Origin: Cornus controversa
Taxonomy: Eukaryota; Streptophyta; Magnoliopsida; Cornales; Cornaceae
Reading direction: 5' to 3'
Assembly: GCA_026545225.1 (NCBI GenBank)
Contig: CM048848.1
Span: forward strand, 22,422,806 to 22,486,805
DNA: 64,000 nt
A program made the position numbers and the translations under genes. Of the stretch, positions 1 through 10,757 are shown piece after piece (within the stretch, counting starts at the first letter, position 1; every line of letters starts with the position of its first letter). The notes under the pieces are model-generated. The model was not told the origin of the DNA, did not search any database, and saw nothing but the letters and a program-made list of their open reading frames with translations.

Positions 1-391
1 ATTGACTAAGAGCATTCAATAAAAGATGACAAGAAATTTCCATCCTCTCATCTCGTTAGTGTGGGTGTCTTTCACAGCTGCCGACAAGGTTACCACAATC
101 ACTCCCTCGCCTTAGGGGCCCAACATCCCACTTCTGACTAAGCTCTACTCTGATACTATTTGTAACGGGCCATTGTAGGAGATATAATATTGTTTTGTTT
201 GGGCTTGAGTATACACGGTTTTATTCTTGAATTTTTACCCCCAAAAGGCTTTGTAACATTTGGAGATAGTTTAATCACACATATAAGCACTTCACATTTA
301 CTTTCCCCAAACAAAATGAGATCGCAAAAATTGTAGCTTGCTAATACCTCTCGCACCCGCCCAAAGCACACCTACCGACAAGGTCACCACA
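1..391 (-). mobile_element. TRIM-type small LTR element, copy 1 (cut by window edge)
   Basis: A degenerate relative of the TRIM at 893-1439. The right-hand LTR runs 161-391, starting TGTAACGGGCC and ending CACCACA. A left LTR end with the same 'CGACAAGG.TACCACA' tail finishes at 97. Between them (98-160) lies a short spacer with a purine-rich tract next to the left LTR (read on -) and a degenerate initiator-tRNA-Met primer site at about 147-158 next to the right LTR. No coding capacity is visible. The left LTR start lies outside the window or has diverged. Confidence 0.6.
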
Positions 392-455
392 TCCTTAATA
401 ATTGTAATTGACTTTTTCACACTTTTCTTATTACATTGTTGATTGGCATTTCACA

Positions 456-790
456 ACCTAAGTAATGCTAACCTTATTTAGCCACTAGATTGAGACCATT
501 TTTTGAGATATGAAGTGAAATGAATCATTTAAGAGTAATGCTATCATGAGAGCCTACTCATGAGATGAGTTATGAACTCTTCATATTTAACTACTGGATT
601 GAAACAATTTTTTGAGATATGTAAAAAGTCAAATAAGTCATCTAATAAAATTTTTAATTCAGTGATTAAATAAAAAGAGCTCATGATGAGGGAGCTCTTG
701 TGATAGCATTACTCTTTAATAAATCTTTGAATTCAAATGTTAAATGAGAAGAGCTCATGACTCTTGTTATGAAAGGGATCTCTTGATATT
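456..790. mobile_element. MITE remnant split by a related MITE
   Basis: The flanks of the MITE at 533-714 are themselves similar to that MITE. The left part (about 456-527) carries 'CTAGATTGAGACCATTTTTT' and 'TTTGAGATATG', and the right part (about 715-790) carries 'AGAGCTCATGA' and 'CTCTTGTTATG'; the same blocks occur in the same order inside 533-714. One family member has therefore inserted into another. Confidence 0.6.
533..714. mobile_element. 182-bp MITE with TIR and 5-bp TSD
   Basis: Terminal inverted repeats begin GAGTAATGCTATCA on both ends (533-546 and 701-714). The element is bordered by the direct duplication TTTAA at 528-532 and 715-719. It has no open reading frame. The superfamily is not certain. 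Confidence 0.8.
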
Positions 791-892
791 ATTATCTTAT
801 TTATCTGGTCAGGGTCAAGAGATGGAATTTGATATTTCTTATTTCTTTTGATAATACGTTCATTTTAGTTGGACTAACTAGTTACATTTTTC

Positions 893-1439
893 TGTAACAC
901 CATGCTCCAACACATGGTATGATATTATCCGCTTTGGGCCTAAGCCCACATGATTTTGCTCTTGAATTTTACCCCAAAAGGCCTCATACCATTTGGAGAG
1001 AACACACCGTACCACATATATAGCACATCCTCTTTCTACATACCTAGGCGATATGGGATTGATCACCCTATATCCTGTTAGTGTGGTAGTTCGCCCAACG
1101 TCTCTTCTTGCACCCGCCCACAAGGGTTACTACAATCCACCCCCCTACGAGGCCCGACATCCTCATCGGCACACTTCCGGCTGGGTTCAAGCTCTAATAC
1201 CAACTGTAACACCCCGCTCCAACACATGGTATGATATTGTCCGCTTTAGGCCTGAGCCCGCACGATTTTACTCTTGAGTTTTACCACAAAAGGCCTCATA
1301 TCATTTGAAGAGAGCATACTACATATAAGCACATCTTCTTCTTCACACCCAGGCAATGTGGGATTGAGCACCATGTACCCTGTTAGTGTGGTAGCTCGCC
1401 CAGTGTCTCTTTTTACACCTGCCCATAAAGATTACTACA
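893..1439 (-). mobile_element. Complete TRIM (547 bp) with two LTRs and 5-bp TSD
   Basis: Two ~240-bp direct repeats, 893-1134 and 1205-1439, both begin TGTAACACC and end TTACTACA. They enclose a 70-bp spacer (1135-1204). Read on the - strand, the spacer begins with a primer site TGGTATTAGAGC (one base from the usual tRNA-iMet site) and ends with a G-rich polypurine tract at about 1136-1146. The target duplication TTTTC is present at 888-892 and 1440-1444. Without coding sequence and this short, it is a terminal-repeat retrotransposon in miniature that depends on another element's enzymes. Confidence 0.88.
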
Positions 1440-1628
1440 TTTTCTCTTTTTATTTTTCTTTCTTTTCCTACCAAATATTACTCACACATCCATTGTGTTT
1501 TTAAGGAAACTTGAATCTCAATATTTTGTTTTAAAAGGTAAGAAGATATTACTGAAGCTTTGAGTGACCAACTAGTTATATTTAACAAGTTTTTAAATGA
1601 AAATCTTGCAGGTAAGTATTATTCTTAT

Positions 1629-2441
1629 GTTGCGTTTGGTACAAAGGAATGGAATGAAATGGAATGCCCATTCTAACCATTTTTTTGTTTGGTATGAATT
1701 TTAGAATGAAAATGGTCATTCCCTTGAAATGAAAATCCATTTTCAAAAATAAAAATATATTCTATAGTTAAATCTATGGAATGGGCATTACATTCCCAGT
1801 AAGATTAAAAACAAATTCATATTCCCAAAAAACCCTTCACCTCCACCACTACTTCCACCATCACACTGGCTTTACCACCTCCATCAGCACTACCACTGTC
1901 TCTTCCACCATCGTCACCGTCGCCTCCACCAACACCACCCCCACCACTTCCACATTGCCACCTTCTTACTCCACCACACCACCACCTCCATATCGCCACC
2001 TTTCTCCACCACCATCACAGCTATCGCCGCCACATTGCATTGCCACCACCGCCACCTTCCTCCACTGCCACTGTTATCGCCACAGCAATCGCCACTGCCA
2101 CCACTGCCACCACCAACCCCACTGCACCACCACCTCCACATTGCTACCTTCCTCCACCGCAACCACCTCCACCTCCACATTGCTACCTTCCTCCACCGCA
2201 ACCACCTCCACCGCAACCACCACACTGTTGCCTCCATTACCACCAACTCCACATCGCCACCTTCCTTCAATACCACATGTTTGTAGGTTTAATTTATTTG
2301 TTACTAGGAGTGGTATTTTGAAAATTTATATTTAAAATTTATTTCATTCCTACCTCATTTCATATTTGAAACTAACCATTCTATTCCATTCTCATTGCAT
2401 TTTTAATTGTATTTCATTTCATTCATATGTACCAAAGGCAG
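1629..2441. mobile_element. TIR element (813 bp) carrying a CCA/CAC-rich array
   Basis: Imperfect inverted ends: GTTGCGTTTGGTAC at the left and the reverse complement CTGCCTTTGGTAC at the right, each followed inward by 'GGAATGGAATG / GAATGAAATG'-type sequence. A 3-bp TAT flanks both ends. The core at about 1830-2275 is a degenerate trinucleotide array (CCA/CAC/ACC) that is open in several frames but only gives His/Pro/Thr low-complexity peptides. I see no transposase. Confidence 0.55.
1830..2275. repeat. Degenerate (CCA)n/(CAC)n satellite-like array
   Basis: About 445 bp of C/A-rich trinucleotide repeats with interspersed longer units; one of about 33 bp with CCTCCACATTGCTACC occurs twice near 2135-2190. 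The reading frames through it on both strands are low-complexity by-products, not genes. Confidence 0.8.
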
Positions 2442-3209
2442 TATTAGAATTGCTTTAGTTTAGACAAAGATATGTTAGATCTTGTCTACCATTGTATGGT
2501 TAAGGGAGTTGCAAGGAAAACAATTAAAACAGATTAGAATCTAAGCTTGTAGACGGTGTTTGATTATTCTTTTTAGGGTGGAAGGATTTAAAAGGAAAAG
2601 ACAAAAGAGTTGATAATTATTCATTTTGTCCAATTGTTTTTACAAAAAAATAAATTATTAATTTGTTCTTAATTCAATAATTTTCTTTCTTTACAATATA
2701 TTTTTGTAACATGAATATCACCATCCTCTCCCATTCTTTTTCTTCTTTAGATATCCAAACACAACTTTTTTTTTCCCCTCTTATAACTAAAGGCCATCCT
2801 TACCATCAGGCCACTGAGCCACGTAAAATGTACTGTACTCCTCAGAGAGCAGGTGATTCTCAATCAGTATCTCCTTTGAATTCCCAATTGAATCATTAGC
2901 AAACTAACAAAGCCTGTGTATAATTTTTCTAGCCTTTTAACTATGTTTTCTTATCATATACTAACATAGTAACTACTCATTTAGTTAAGCTTTCAACATG
3001 GTGATGGTACTGGCGCTGGTTGGTGCTATATATGTATATGTCCACCTGTATAGTGTGTGTGTATATATACATATAAAGCTATGTTTAAAGAGACGGCAAT
3101 AGTCTTTTAATAAATCTCAGTTAAATAAGGTAGGATCTTTCGTCTGTTTGGGTTCTCTGAAAATCACTCTGATTTTTTTTCCAAGAAAATGGCAAGCAAA
3201 ATATGGGTT
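2442..3209. other. Intergenic, no gene seen
   Basis: AT-rich sequence without a supported gene. It contains a short TG/TA microsatellite at about 3025-3075. Confidence 0.6.
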
Positions 3210-3769
3210 CACTGTGATTTACTTTTCTTTGATATATATACTACTTTAAATCAAAATTTTCGATTGAAATTGGTTCTCTCTAAAACACTCTTATCTCTCT
3301 CTGTCTGAATCCCCTTTACTTGAGGCGGGGTAGTAATTATAAATTGATATTTTTTGTTGATGATATAAGACTTTTAATAAGAATAAAATGGTAATTTAAG
3401 AGCTGATTAATTCTGAAAAGAGATATTAGATAAACCTCAGGAAAGTCACCTCTCTCTTAATTTACCCGAATATTCCTCTATTTTTACATCCTAAATCTAT
3501 TTCTGATTGGATTTTTGGGTTTCTATTTTTTGAATTCAAAGCAAGTTTTCAAGGAGTAAAAATTACAAATATATTTTCATAAAAACATTCTATGTATACA
3601 TGTAAAATTTATTCAAAATAGACTTTGAATAAAAAGTAATTATATGTGTGTGTGTATATTTCTATTATTTTTCAATTGGTTGAATGGAGGAGAGACGGAT
3701 GATAGACATATTAAAAGAATGTAGGATCTTATGATTTTACAAGTTTTGTTTATTTTTTTTAGACAGGTG
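3210..3769. repeat. Left copy of a ~560-bp direct repeat flanking the copia element
   Basis: Nearly identical to 8610-9167, with about six single-base or short-indel differences seen by eye (for example a TG microsatellite one unit longer here and CCCGAA versus CCTGAA). It starts CACTGTGATTT and ends AGACAGGTG. It is single-copy-looking DNA, not part of the retrotransposon. A 13-bp filler (3770-3782) separates its end from the copia LTR. Confidence 0.92.
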
Positions 3770-3782
3770 GGTCTTAGACTTT

Positions 3783-3956
3783 GAATTGTAAAGACAGAGA
3801 AGAAGAGATAAAAAAAAAAGGGGGGCTAGGATTTCTATTATGATCTCAATGCAAAGTTACAAAACATGAAAACCTAATAAAGAGAATATATATAGGCTTA
3901 CAAATAAAATAAAGTAAAAGACTATTCTACCCTTATTAAATATAATAACTCTAATA
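3783..3956 (-). repeat. Copia 3' LTR (truncated end)
   Basis: Matches 8434-8611 at about 97% by eye but lacks the terminal TGTGA. The boundary with the polypurine tract is at 3956/3957. Confidence 0.88.
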
Positions 3957-3966
3957 TCCCCTCTCA
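3957..3966 (-). other. Copia polypurine tract
   Basis: On the - strand this reads TTGAGAGGGGA immediately before the 3' LTR, the position used to prime plus-strand synthesis. Confidence 0.75.
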
Positions 3967-3969
3967 AAC

Positions 3970-4479
3970 TCACGATGCGGCCGCTAAAAGTATCGAGAGT
4001 TTGTCAACCAAAAAATGAAAACACGGAATAGGATGTGACTTTGTAAACAAGTCTGCAAGCTGCATGGAAGATGTGATAAAGGGCAAAGTAATAGTGCCAT
4101 ACTTAAGGTGATGTCGAGTGAGATGACAGTCAATCTCAATATGCTTGGTTCGCTCATGAAAAACGGAGTTGTGAATAATCTGAATAGCACTCTTGTTATC
4201 ACAATGCATAGGAGTGGGATGAAAAAGAGAAACACCAATGTCTGCAAGCAACCAATGTAACCAAACTATCTCAGTGGTAGTAGATGCCATAGCACGATAT
4301 TCAACTTCTGTGGAAGATCTAGAAACGACAGTCTGTTTCTTACTCTTCCAAAAAATAAGAGAATCACCCAAAAATATACAAAAATCAGTGATAGACTTGC
4401 GATCTATTGGATCACCAGCCCAATCAGCATCTGAGTATGCACGCAGCTCCAAAAAAGAGGTTGATGGAAGAAAAAGACT
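3970..4479 (-). pseudogene. Copia RNase H domain
   Basis: The C-terminal part of the pol polyprotein. Copia RNase H hallmarks are visible: AYSDADWAG, then SRSSTEVEYRAM, then HCDNKSA, then ERTKHIEIDCH. It is in the same frame as the RT segment but separated from it by one TAG at 4480-4482. The open stretch ends naturally at 3970 next to the polypurine tract, so the C terminus appears complete. Confidence 0.9.
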
Positions 4480-6459
4480 CTAAAAGAGAGTGCCTCGAAG
4501 ATACCGAAGGATACGAAGAACAGCAGCCCAATGAACTGTAGTTGGTGAAGCAACAAACTGACTAACAATATGAACAACATATGCAATATCTGGACGTGTA
4601 ATAGTGAGATATACCATGCTACCAACAATAGTACGATATAAAGTAGGATCTGGCAAAGGGGTACCATCAGAAGGAGAATATCGAACATTAAGCTCAAGAG
4701 GAGTATCAGCAGTCTTAGTATCAGTGAGGTGAGCACGCTCAAGAATGTCAGTTGTGTACTTTGACTGACATAGAAGATAGCCTTTTGGAGAGAATGCTAC
4801 TTCAATACCTAGAAAATAACAAAGAGAGCCCAAGTCCTTCATTTCAAATTGTCGAGCTAATTCTGACTTCAACACTGCAATCCCATCAACGTCATCATCA
4901 ATAATAATCATGTCATCAACATACAAGGAAAGAAGAATACGACCTACAGAGGTGCTCTTCATAAAGATAGCTGAATCATGATGACTTGAGCAAAAATCAA
5001 AAGAGGTAATCACAGTAGAAAACTTCTCAAACCAGGCCCGGGGTGCCTGTTTGAGACCATATAAAGCTTTCTTGAGCCTGCAAACATATCCAGGATTATG
5101 AGAAACACCAGGAGGGAGAATAATGTAAATTTCTTCTTGAAGATCACCATTGAAGAAAGCATTTTTAACATCCATCTGAGATATATGCCACTGACGAATA
5201 GAGACAACTGCAATAAGAGTACGAACAGTAGTCATTTTTGCAACAGGAGCAAAGGTCTCCTCATAATCCATACCATACTGTTGAGAAAATCCCTGGGCAA
5301 CCAATCTAGCTTTGTACCGCTCAACTGACCCATCAGACTTGGTTTTGATTTTATAAACCCAACGAGAACCAACCGTACTTCTACTAGGCGGTAGCGGTAC
5401 CAAATCCCAAGTATCTGTCTTATGCAAAGCAGATAGTTCCTCAACCATAGCCTGCTGCCGAAGAGGATCAAGAACTGCCTCTTTATAGGATAAAGGCTTA
5501 GAGAGACAGTGAATAGAAGCTAAAAAGGAAGTAAAAGAATATGAATAAAAAGAATAAGCAAAGTCTGGTAGTTGAGTGGACTTACGAGTACGTTGAGGAT
5601 AACGAGAAGGAGGATCCACAGTCTTAGGAACTGCTTGGGTGGCCATAGGAAGAGAGGGAGTTTCAGGTGTATCAGAGAGCAAAGGACCAGTATCTGCAGA
5701 ACTATTAGTGCGAACCCTGTGAGAAAAATGATGAGGAAAATGAATAATAGGAACACGAGGACTAGAAACATTTTGTGAGTCAATATGGTCTTGAGAAGAC
5801 AAATTATCAGTATCATCAGAGAAAGGATCAATATGGATGAGGTCAGATTTGGTCATGTTATGAGTACTAGCAGGAATAGAAAAGAATGGTATAAGCTCAA
5901 GAAATAAAACATGACGAGATACATAGAGTTTTTGGGTAATTGGATCAAAACACCGATATCCCTTTTGACCCTCACCATAGCCAAGAAAAACACAAATGGC
6001 AGAGCGAGAAGATAAGTTGCTACGCTCTACACAAGGACGGAGAACAAAACAAGTACAGCCAAAAACTTTCAAAGAAGAATAATCAAGAGCATGCCCATAT
6101 AACTTTTCAAAAGGTGATAAACCTAAGATGTGAGAAGATGGAATCTTATTAATTAAGTTGACAGCAGTAAGAACTGCTTCTCCCCAATATTCACTAGGAA
6201 CTGAAGCAGACAATAAGAGAGAACGAGCAGTTTCAACAATGTGCCTATGTTTTCTCTCAACAACACCATTTTGCTCAGGAGTATCTGTACAAGAAGTTTG
6301 ATGAACAGTTCCATCTAAGGCAAGTAATTCACAGAATTTATTAGAAGTATACTCCCCACCCAAATCACATCTAAAACACTTAATAACAGCAGAATGTTGA
6401 GTTTTAACAAAGGCCCGAAAAGTATTATAAATACTAAAAAATTCAGAACGATATTTCAT
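4480..6459 (-). pseudogene. Copia integrase core (C-terminal part) plus reverse transcriptase
   Basis: A 659-codon open segment. Its first ~110 residues continue the integrase core, with the second catalytic Asp in RCDLGGEYTS and the Glu in PEQNGVVERKHRH. The RT region begins near WDLVPLPPSRS and contains SRWVYKIKTKSDG, MDVKNAFFNGDL, LKKALYGLKQAPRAW and the YVDDM active site (about 4907-4924 on +). It ends at a premature TAG in the linker to RNase H. The RT itself shows no internal stop, so decay here is light. Confidence 0.93.
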
Positions 6460-6942
6460 AAGATAAACCCAATAATAACGAGTACAATCATCAATAAAGG
6501 AAACATAATATCGAGACCCCCCTTTTGTGGCAACAGGAGAAGGTCCCTACACATCAGAATGTACCAAGTCAAATGGTGCAAGAGAAGAAGAAATACTTCG
6601 ATTAAAAGGTAAAGCAGAAAATTTTGCCAGTTTACAACCACTACAATCAGAAATGTTATGAGTTTGTAAATTTTCTAATGCTCCTGTAGATGCTAAGTAT
6701 CTTAAACGAGAGGCCGAAACATGACCAAGGCGAGAATGCCATAAATAAAAACTAGAATAAGAAGAATTCAAATGAAAAGATGACAAGTCCACACTGGGAG
6801 CTGCAACAACTGGTTCTTTTAGCTCGTCCAAAATGTAAAGTTCCCCTTTCCTACGGCCTATCCCAATCAGCTTCTGGGATTGCGGATCCTGCACAAGACA
6901 AGAAGAAAAAGAAAAAGATATTGAGTAACCAGAGTCACATAA
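6460..6942 (-). pseudogene. Copia GAG-pre-integrase and integrase N-terminal part
   Basis: Includes the zinc-binding pre-integrase pattern (LWHSRLGH ... CSGCKLAK) followed by LVHSDV, which carries the first catalytic Asp of the integrase. A TAG at 6547-6549 replaces the family's Trp codon directly after that motif; the frame then runs on into the next segment. Another stop (TAA at 6943-6945) precedes the segment. Confidence 0.88.
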
Positions 6943-7242
6943 TTAACCAACGAAAACTAGATTCATCGTGAGTTTGGGAATGTGATAAACACTAGAAAGA
7001 GATAAATTAGGTTTGACAACAGAACCAATACCTGCTAAAGGCATAGGAGTGTCATCAGTAGTCATAACAGACACAGATGATGTAGGACATAAAGAAGCAA
7101 AAGATGACGAATCAGGTGACATATGATGTGAAGCTCTAGAATCTAAGACCCATATGGAAGAAGACATACCTGAAGAACTAGAAGATAACTGACCTATTGG
7201 AGAAGAGGTGGACATAGCATGTGGCTGTGTGGCAAGGAACTT
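6943..7242 (-). pseudogene. Copia aspartic protease
   Basis: The catalytic motif reads WVLDSRASHHM; the family motif is D-S/T-G-A, so the glycine after Asp-Ser is an arginine here. This change alone should disable the protease. The segment ends at TAA 6943-6945 inside the sequence that links protease to the pre-integrase domain, and is preceded by a TAG at 7243-7245 at the end of gag. Confidence 0.85.
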
Positions 7243-8224
7243 CTAAAACTGGTCAGCGAGGGTGGCAACTGTGGAATTAGAAGATGATGAAACTCCAAAA
7301 CTAAATGAGTCTGATGGTGGTACAACTGCTGCAGTATTAGGTTGCGGAGGCCTATAAGCTTGTTGTGATTGATTTCCCAATTTCCATGGAGGAGGCTGTT
7401 GCTTCTGCTGTTGTTGTTGTGGCTGAGCTCTACTTAAAAGTTTTGGACATTGAGCCTTCCAATAGCCCTTCTGCTTACAGAAACTACATTCATCAAAACC
7501 AACCTTCACGTGAGTCTTGTTCTGATAATTGAAAGGTAGTCTAGAAGGAACTACTAAAACAGATGGATTAGGTGCTGGGAGAATTCCTTTTCCTGTCTGA
7601 GACTTGAAACGTATCTCCTCAGCCAACAACTCACTGACCACTGAATCAACAGAAGGAAGTGGGCTACGATGCAAAATTGACCCACGAAGTCCCTCAAAAT
7701 CATCACGAAGAGCCATCAAAAACTGAACTAGTCATTGTTCCTTCCTTCGAGCAATATACGGTGCACATGCTCGTAGCTCTGTTGATTCCGTGAGAGCCAA
7801 CTGGTCCCAAAGATCTGTCATTGCAGAGTAGAACTCCTGAATACTCATACTTTTCTGTTCAAGAGCTCGAATATCATATTCTAACTGATATTGTTTTGCG
7901 AAGTTAAACTATGTGTACAGTCTTGCCAAATGGTCCCAAACCTCCTTGGCTGTTTCATACTTTGCCAACTGTGTACCTATCGAATGTTCAACAGAATTGT
8001 TGATCCAAGTGATAAATTTTGAATTATTTGCTTCCCAAACATCTAACAGATCTGCATAATTTTCAGTCGTTTCATTCTTGGGTTGACTCGAAATTCCACT
8101 AATATAACCCCACAGCTTTTTGCCCTTAAGAAAATTTTTCATCACATAACTCCAATACGAATAATTCTTTTCATCTAATCTCACACTAATAGATTGAAGC
8201 GAGTCAATTTTTTTTACCAGCCAT
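7243..8224 (-). pseudogene. Copia gag (start, UBN2-type core, zinc knuckle)
   Basis: The likely start ATG is at 8222-8224. An eight-A run directly after it puts it one base out of frame with the rest; seven would keep frame. The body has the copia N-terminal pattern (LDEKNYSYWSYVMKNFL) and the gag core. In-frame stops lie at about 7915-7917 (TAG) and 7731-7733 (TGA). The zinc knuckle is CSFCKQKGYWKAQC: the spacing is CX2CX4(H)X4C but the histidine is tyrosine. A Gln/Pro-rich tail follows. Confidence 0.87.
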
Positions 8225-8422
8225 GTCGAAGAGAGGAGAAAGTCAAATACCAGAGACGAACGGTGCGAATCGGAATAGTTAGATGCTAAACGGAAGCGAT
8301 ACCGGAATCAAATCGATGCCAAAACGTCCAAAAAAAAAAAAATTTTGGATCCGTGGTCAGCGTAGATGGGATGTACAATTCTTCCATGTAATTACCAATC
8401 AAAGGACTCATCTGAATTATTA

Positions 8423-8433
8423 CTCTGATACCA
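8423..8433 (-). other. Copia primer-binding site (tRNA-iMet)
   Basis: On the - strand TGGTATCAGAG follows directly after the LTR end ..CTCACA. This is the standard plant initiator-methionine tRNA complement. Confidence 0.92.
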
Positions 8434-8611
8434 TGTGAGAATTGTAAAGAGAGAGAAGAAGAGATAAAAAAAAAAGGGGCTAGGATTTCTATTATGATCT
8501 CAATGCAAAGTTACAAAACATGAAAACCTAATAAAGAGAATATATATAGGTTTACAAACAAAATAAAGTAAAGACTATTCTACCCTTATTAAATATAATA
8601 ACTCTAATACA
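8434..8611 (-). repeat. Copia 5' LTR
   Basis: 178 bp with TG...CA termini (TGTGAGAATTG ... CTAATACA on +). Its last two bases overlap the CA with which the right host repeat starts, a 2-bp microhomology. Confidence 0.9.
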
Positions 8612-9167
8612 CTGTGATTTACTTTTCTTTGATATATATACTACTTTAAATCAAAATTTTCGATTGAAATTGGTTCTATCTAAAACACTCTTATCTCTCT
8701 CTGTCTGAATCCCCTTTACTTGAGGCGGGGTAGTAATTATAAATTGATATTTTTTGTTGATGATATAAGACTTTTAATAAGAATAAAATGGTAATTTAAG
8801 AGCTGATTAATTCTGAAAAGAGATATTAGATAAACCTCAGGAAAGTCACCTCTCTCTTAATTTACCTGAATATTCCTCTATTTTTACATCCTAAATCTAT
8901 TTCTGATTGGATTTTTGGGTTTCTATTTTTTGAATTCAAAGCGAGTTTTCAAGGAGTAAAAATTACAAATATATTTTCATAAAAACATTCTATGTATACA
9001 TGTAAAATTTATTCAAAATAGACTTTGAATAAAAAGTAATTATATGTGTGTGTATATTTCTATTATTTTTCAATTGGTTGAATGGAGGAGAGACGGATGA
9101 TAGACATATTAAAAGAATGTAGGATCTTATGATTTTACGAGTTTTGTTTTTTTTTTTTAGACAGGTG
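8610..9167. repeat. Right copy of the ~560-bp direct repeat
   Basis: Same sequence as 3210-3769. It begins exactly at the LTR end and finishes at AGACAGGTG, after which the sequences diverge (host continues TTTAAGTT). Confidence 0.92.
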
Positions 9168-9685
9168 TTTAAGTTTTATTGGATCAGTATCAATTCCAGT
9201 ATCAATTCTGACACGAGTATTGTCCAAATTGCTAATCAGAAATTATTGTCCTTTTTAGATATATCTATCTTTGTTAAACAATTATTTCTCTACATTGTCT
9301 TTGTCCTCTTCTTTTCCTTTGATATCTCCTCTCTCCTCCTCTGATGTCTCTCTCTCCCTCTCTCTTAGTGTATATATATATTTTATATATATACAAATAG
9401 ACTTTAAAAAATGAGAATCTTATTACTCATAGAAAAGGCGTATCTTTCAAGACCCACTAGTTACTAAATGAATCAATAGAAAGAAGAAACAGAGGAGGAA
9501 TTGACACCTTCCGAAAAAAACAAAGAGAAATGACAGTGGCTCTGGCAATGGAAGTTTTGGCTGAAAACGAGTTAATATATCACTGGGAACACGGAAGTTG
9601 ATTTAAAAATTATTTTATACAATGTTTATTAAATAAGCATTTTGAATAAAAAAGTTTAGAACATTTGCCTTTTCTTTTTTTTTTT
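9168..9685. other. Intergenic, no gene seen
   Basis: AT-rich, with a (TC)n stretch near 9330-9367 and a TA-rich stretch near 9370-9395. Confidence 0.6.
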
Positions 9686-10757
9686 GGAAAATTAGATTTT
9701 GATAACTAATTCTAAATAAAATTACTCTAAAGTGAGCATAAAGTCTAAAAAAGATAAATAGTCAGCAAAATTAAAACTTAATTGATAAGTGACCATTAGA
9801 TCACTTATTACATAAATATCATTCATCTAATAAATTATTTACAATTAAATAAATTTACCCTTAAAATTAATCACAATTAAACATTTTACTTCAAGAGTTT
9901 CATAATAAGAGGCCGCTCTTTCAAGTTGTCAAATAAATACTTAGAAATAACTTTTAACTAATAATTATTTATTTTTATTTTCAAATATTGTATTATTTAT
10001 ATTTTTATTTACTGTAAAATTGGATTCAAATAAATTGTAAAAGTGGGAAACTTTTTTTTATTTTTATTATTTATTTGTAAGTGATGCTAGAAGTTGTCAT
10101 TTGGTAATGACAACTAGAATACTGGAGTAACAATTAGAATAAGAAACAATAATTTAGAGCGGTAACAATTAAAATCATTTTCTCATATAGTTGGATCTTG
10201 TACTGATTTTGTTTCTTTTTCATGGTGATCTTGTTTTGCAGAGATCTTTCTCTACAATTTATACCATTAAGAATTCTTTTGTCATATTAAATATTCCGCA
10301 AAAAAAAAATGTTAATAGAATAAAATCTCCAACATAAATTACCATAGATCTTTTAAAGATTTATCCAATCCAATCCATTAAAAATAGATGTAGTTAGCAT
10401 GATAGATATATTATTAATCAAGAATCAAAACATTAATTGTTAACATATATATCAATACTATCTTTTTAGTTAGTAAACTGACAAATTAAAAAGGAAAAAA
10501 AGAGATTGATGAATGAGAAAGAGAGAGAGGAGAATGAATTCAGTGAGTTTATTTTTATATTGAATGGTAATATCATCATTTAAAAATTATTTTTAAAATG
10601 TTTAATAAATATGAAGTATTTTTTTTACCAAATTAATCTCAAATGGTCACTCATCGGCAATTAAGTTTCAAGTTTGGTAACTATTCATCTTTTTCGGACT
10701 TTATAGTCACTTTAGAGTAATTTTGTTTAGGGTTGGTGACCAAAATCTAATTTTTCC
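9686..10757. mobile_element. TIR element, ~1.07 kb, no coding sequence
   Basis: Inverted terminal segments of about 110-130 bp (9686-9800 and about 10640-10757). Both read GGAAAATTAGATTTTG / GGAAAAATTAGATTTTGG inward and share AAATTACTCTAAAGTGA. Both ends sit in T-rich runs, so a target duplication cannot be read. The interior is AT-rich without a transposase. Confidence 0.65.

Larger units (their letters stand above)
3783..8611 (-). mobile_element. Ty1/copia retrotransposon, near-complete, decayed
   Basis: LTRs of 174 and 178 bp (3783-3956 and 8434-8611) enclose a - strand gag-protease-integrase-RT-RNase H unit, the copia order. The primer site lies directly inside the right LTR and the polypurine tract directly inside the left LTR. 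The right LTR has intact TGTGAG...TACA ends. The left LTR lacks the first five bases and is joined to host DNA through 13 bp of filler. No 5-bp target duplication is found; the flanks are instead the ~560-bp direct repeats. The reading frame is kept through the pol region except for stop codons. Confidence 0.93.

Noticed and set aside
1781-2335. Open frames on both strands encoding His/Pro/Thr- and Gly/Trp-rich peptides
   Set aside because: They are read-throughs of a CCA trinucleotide array, open in several frames at once, with no homology or start context.
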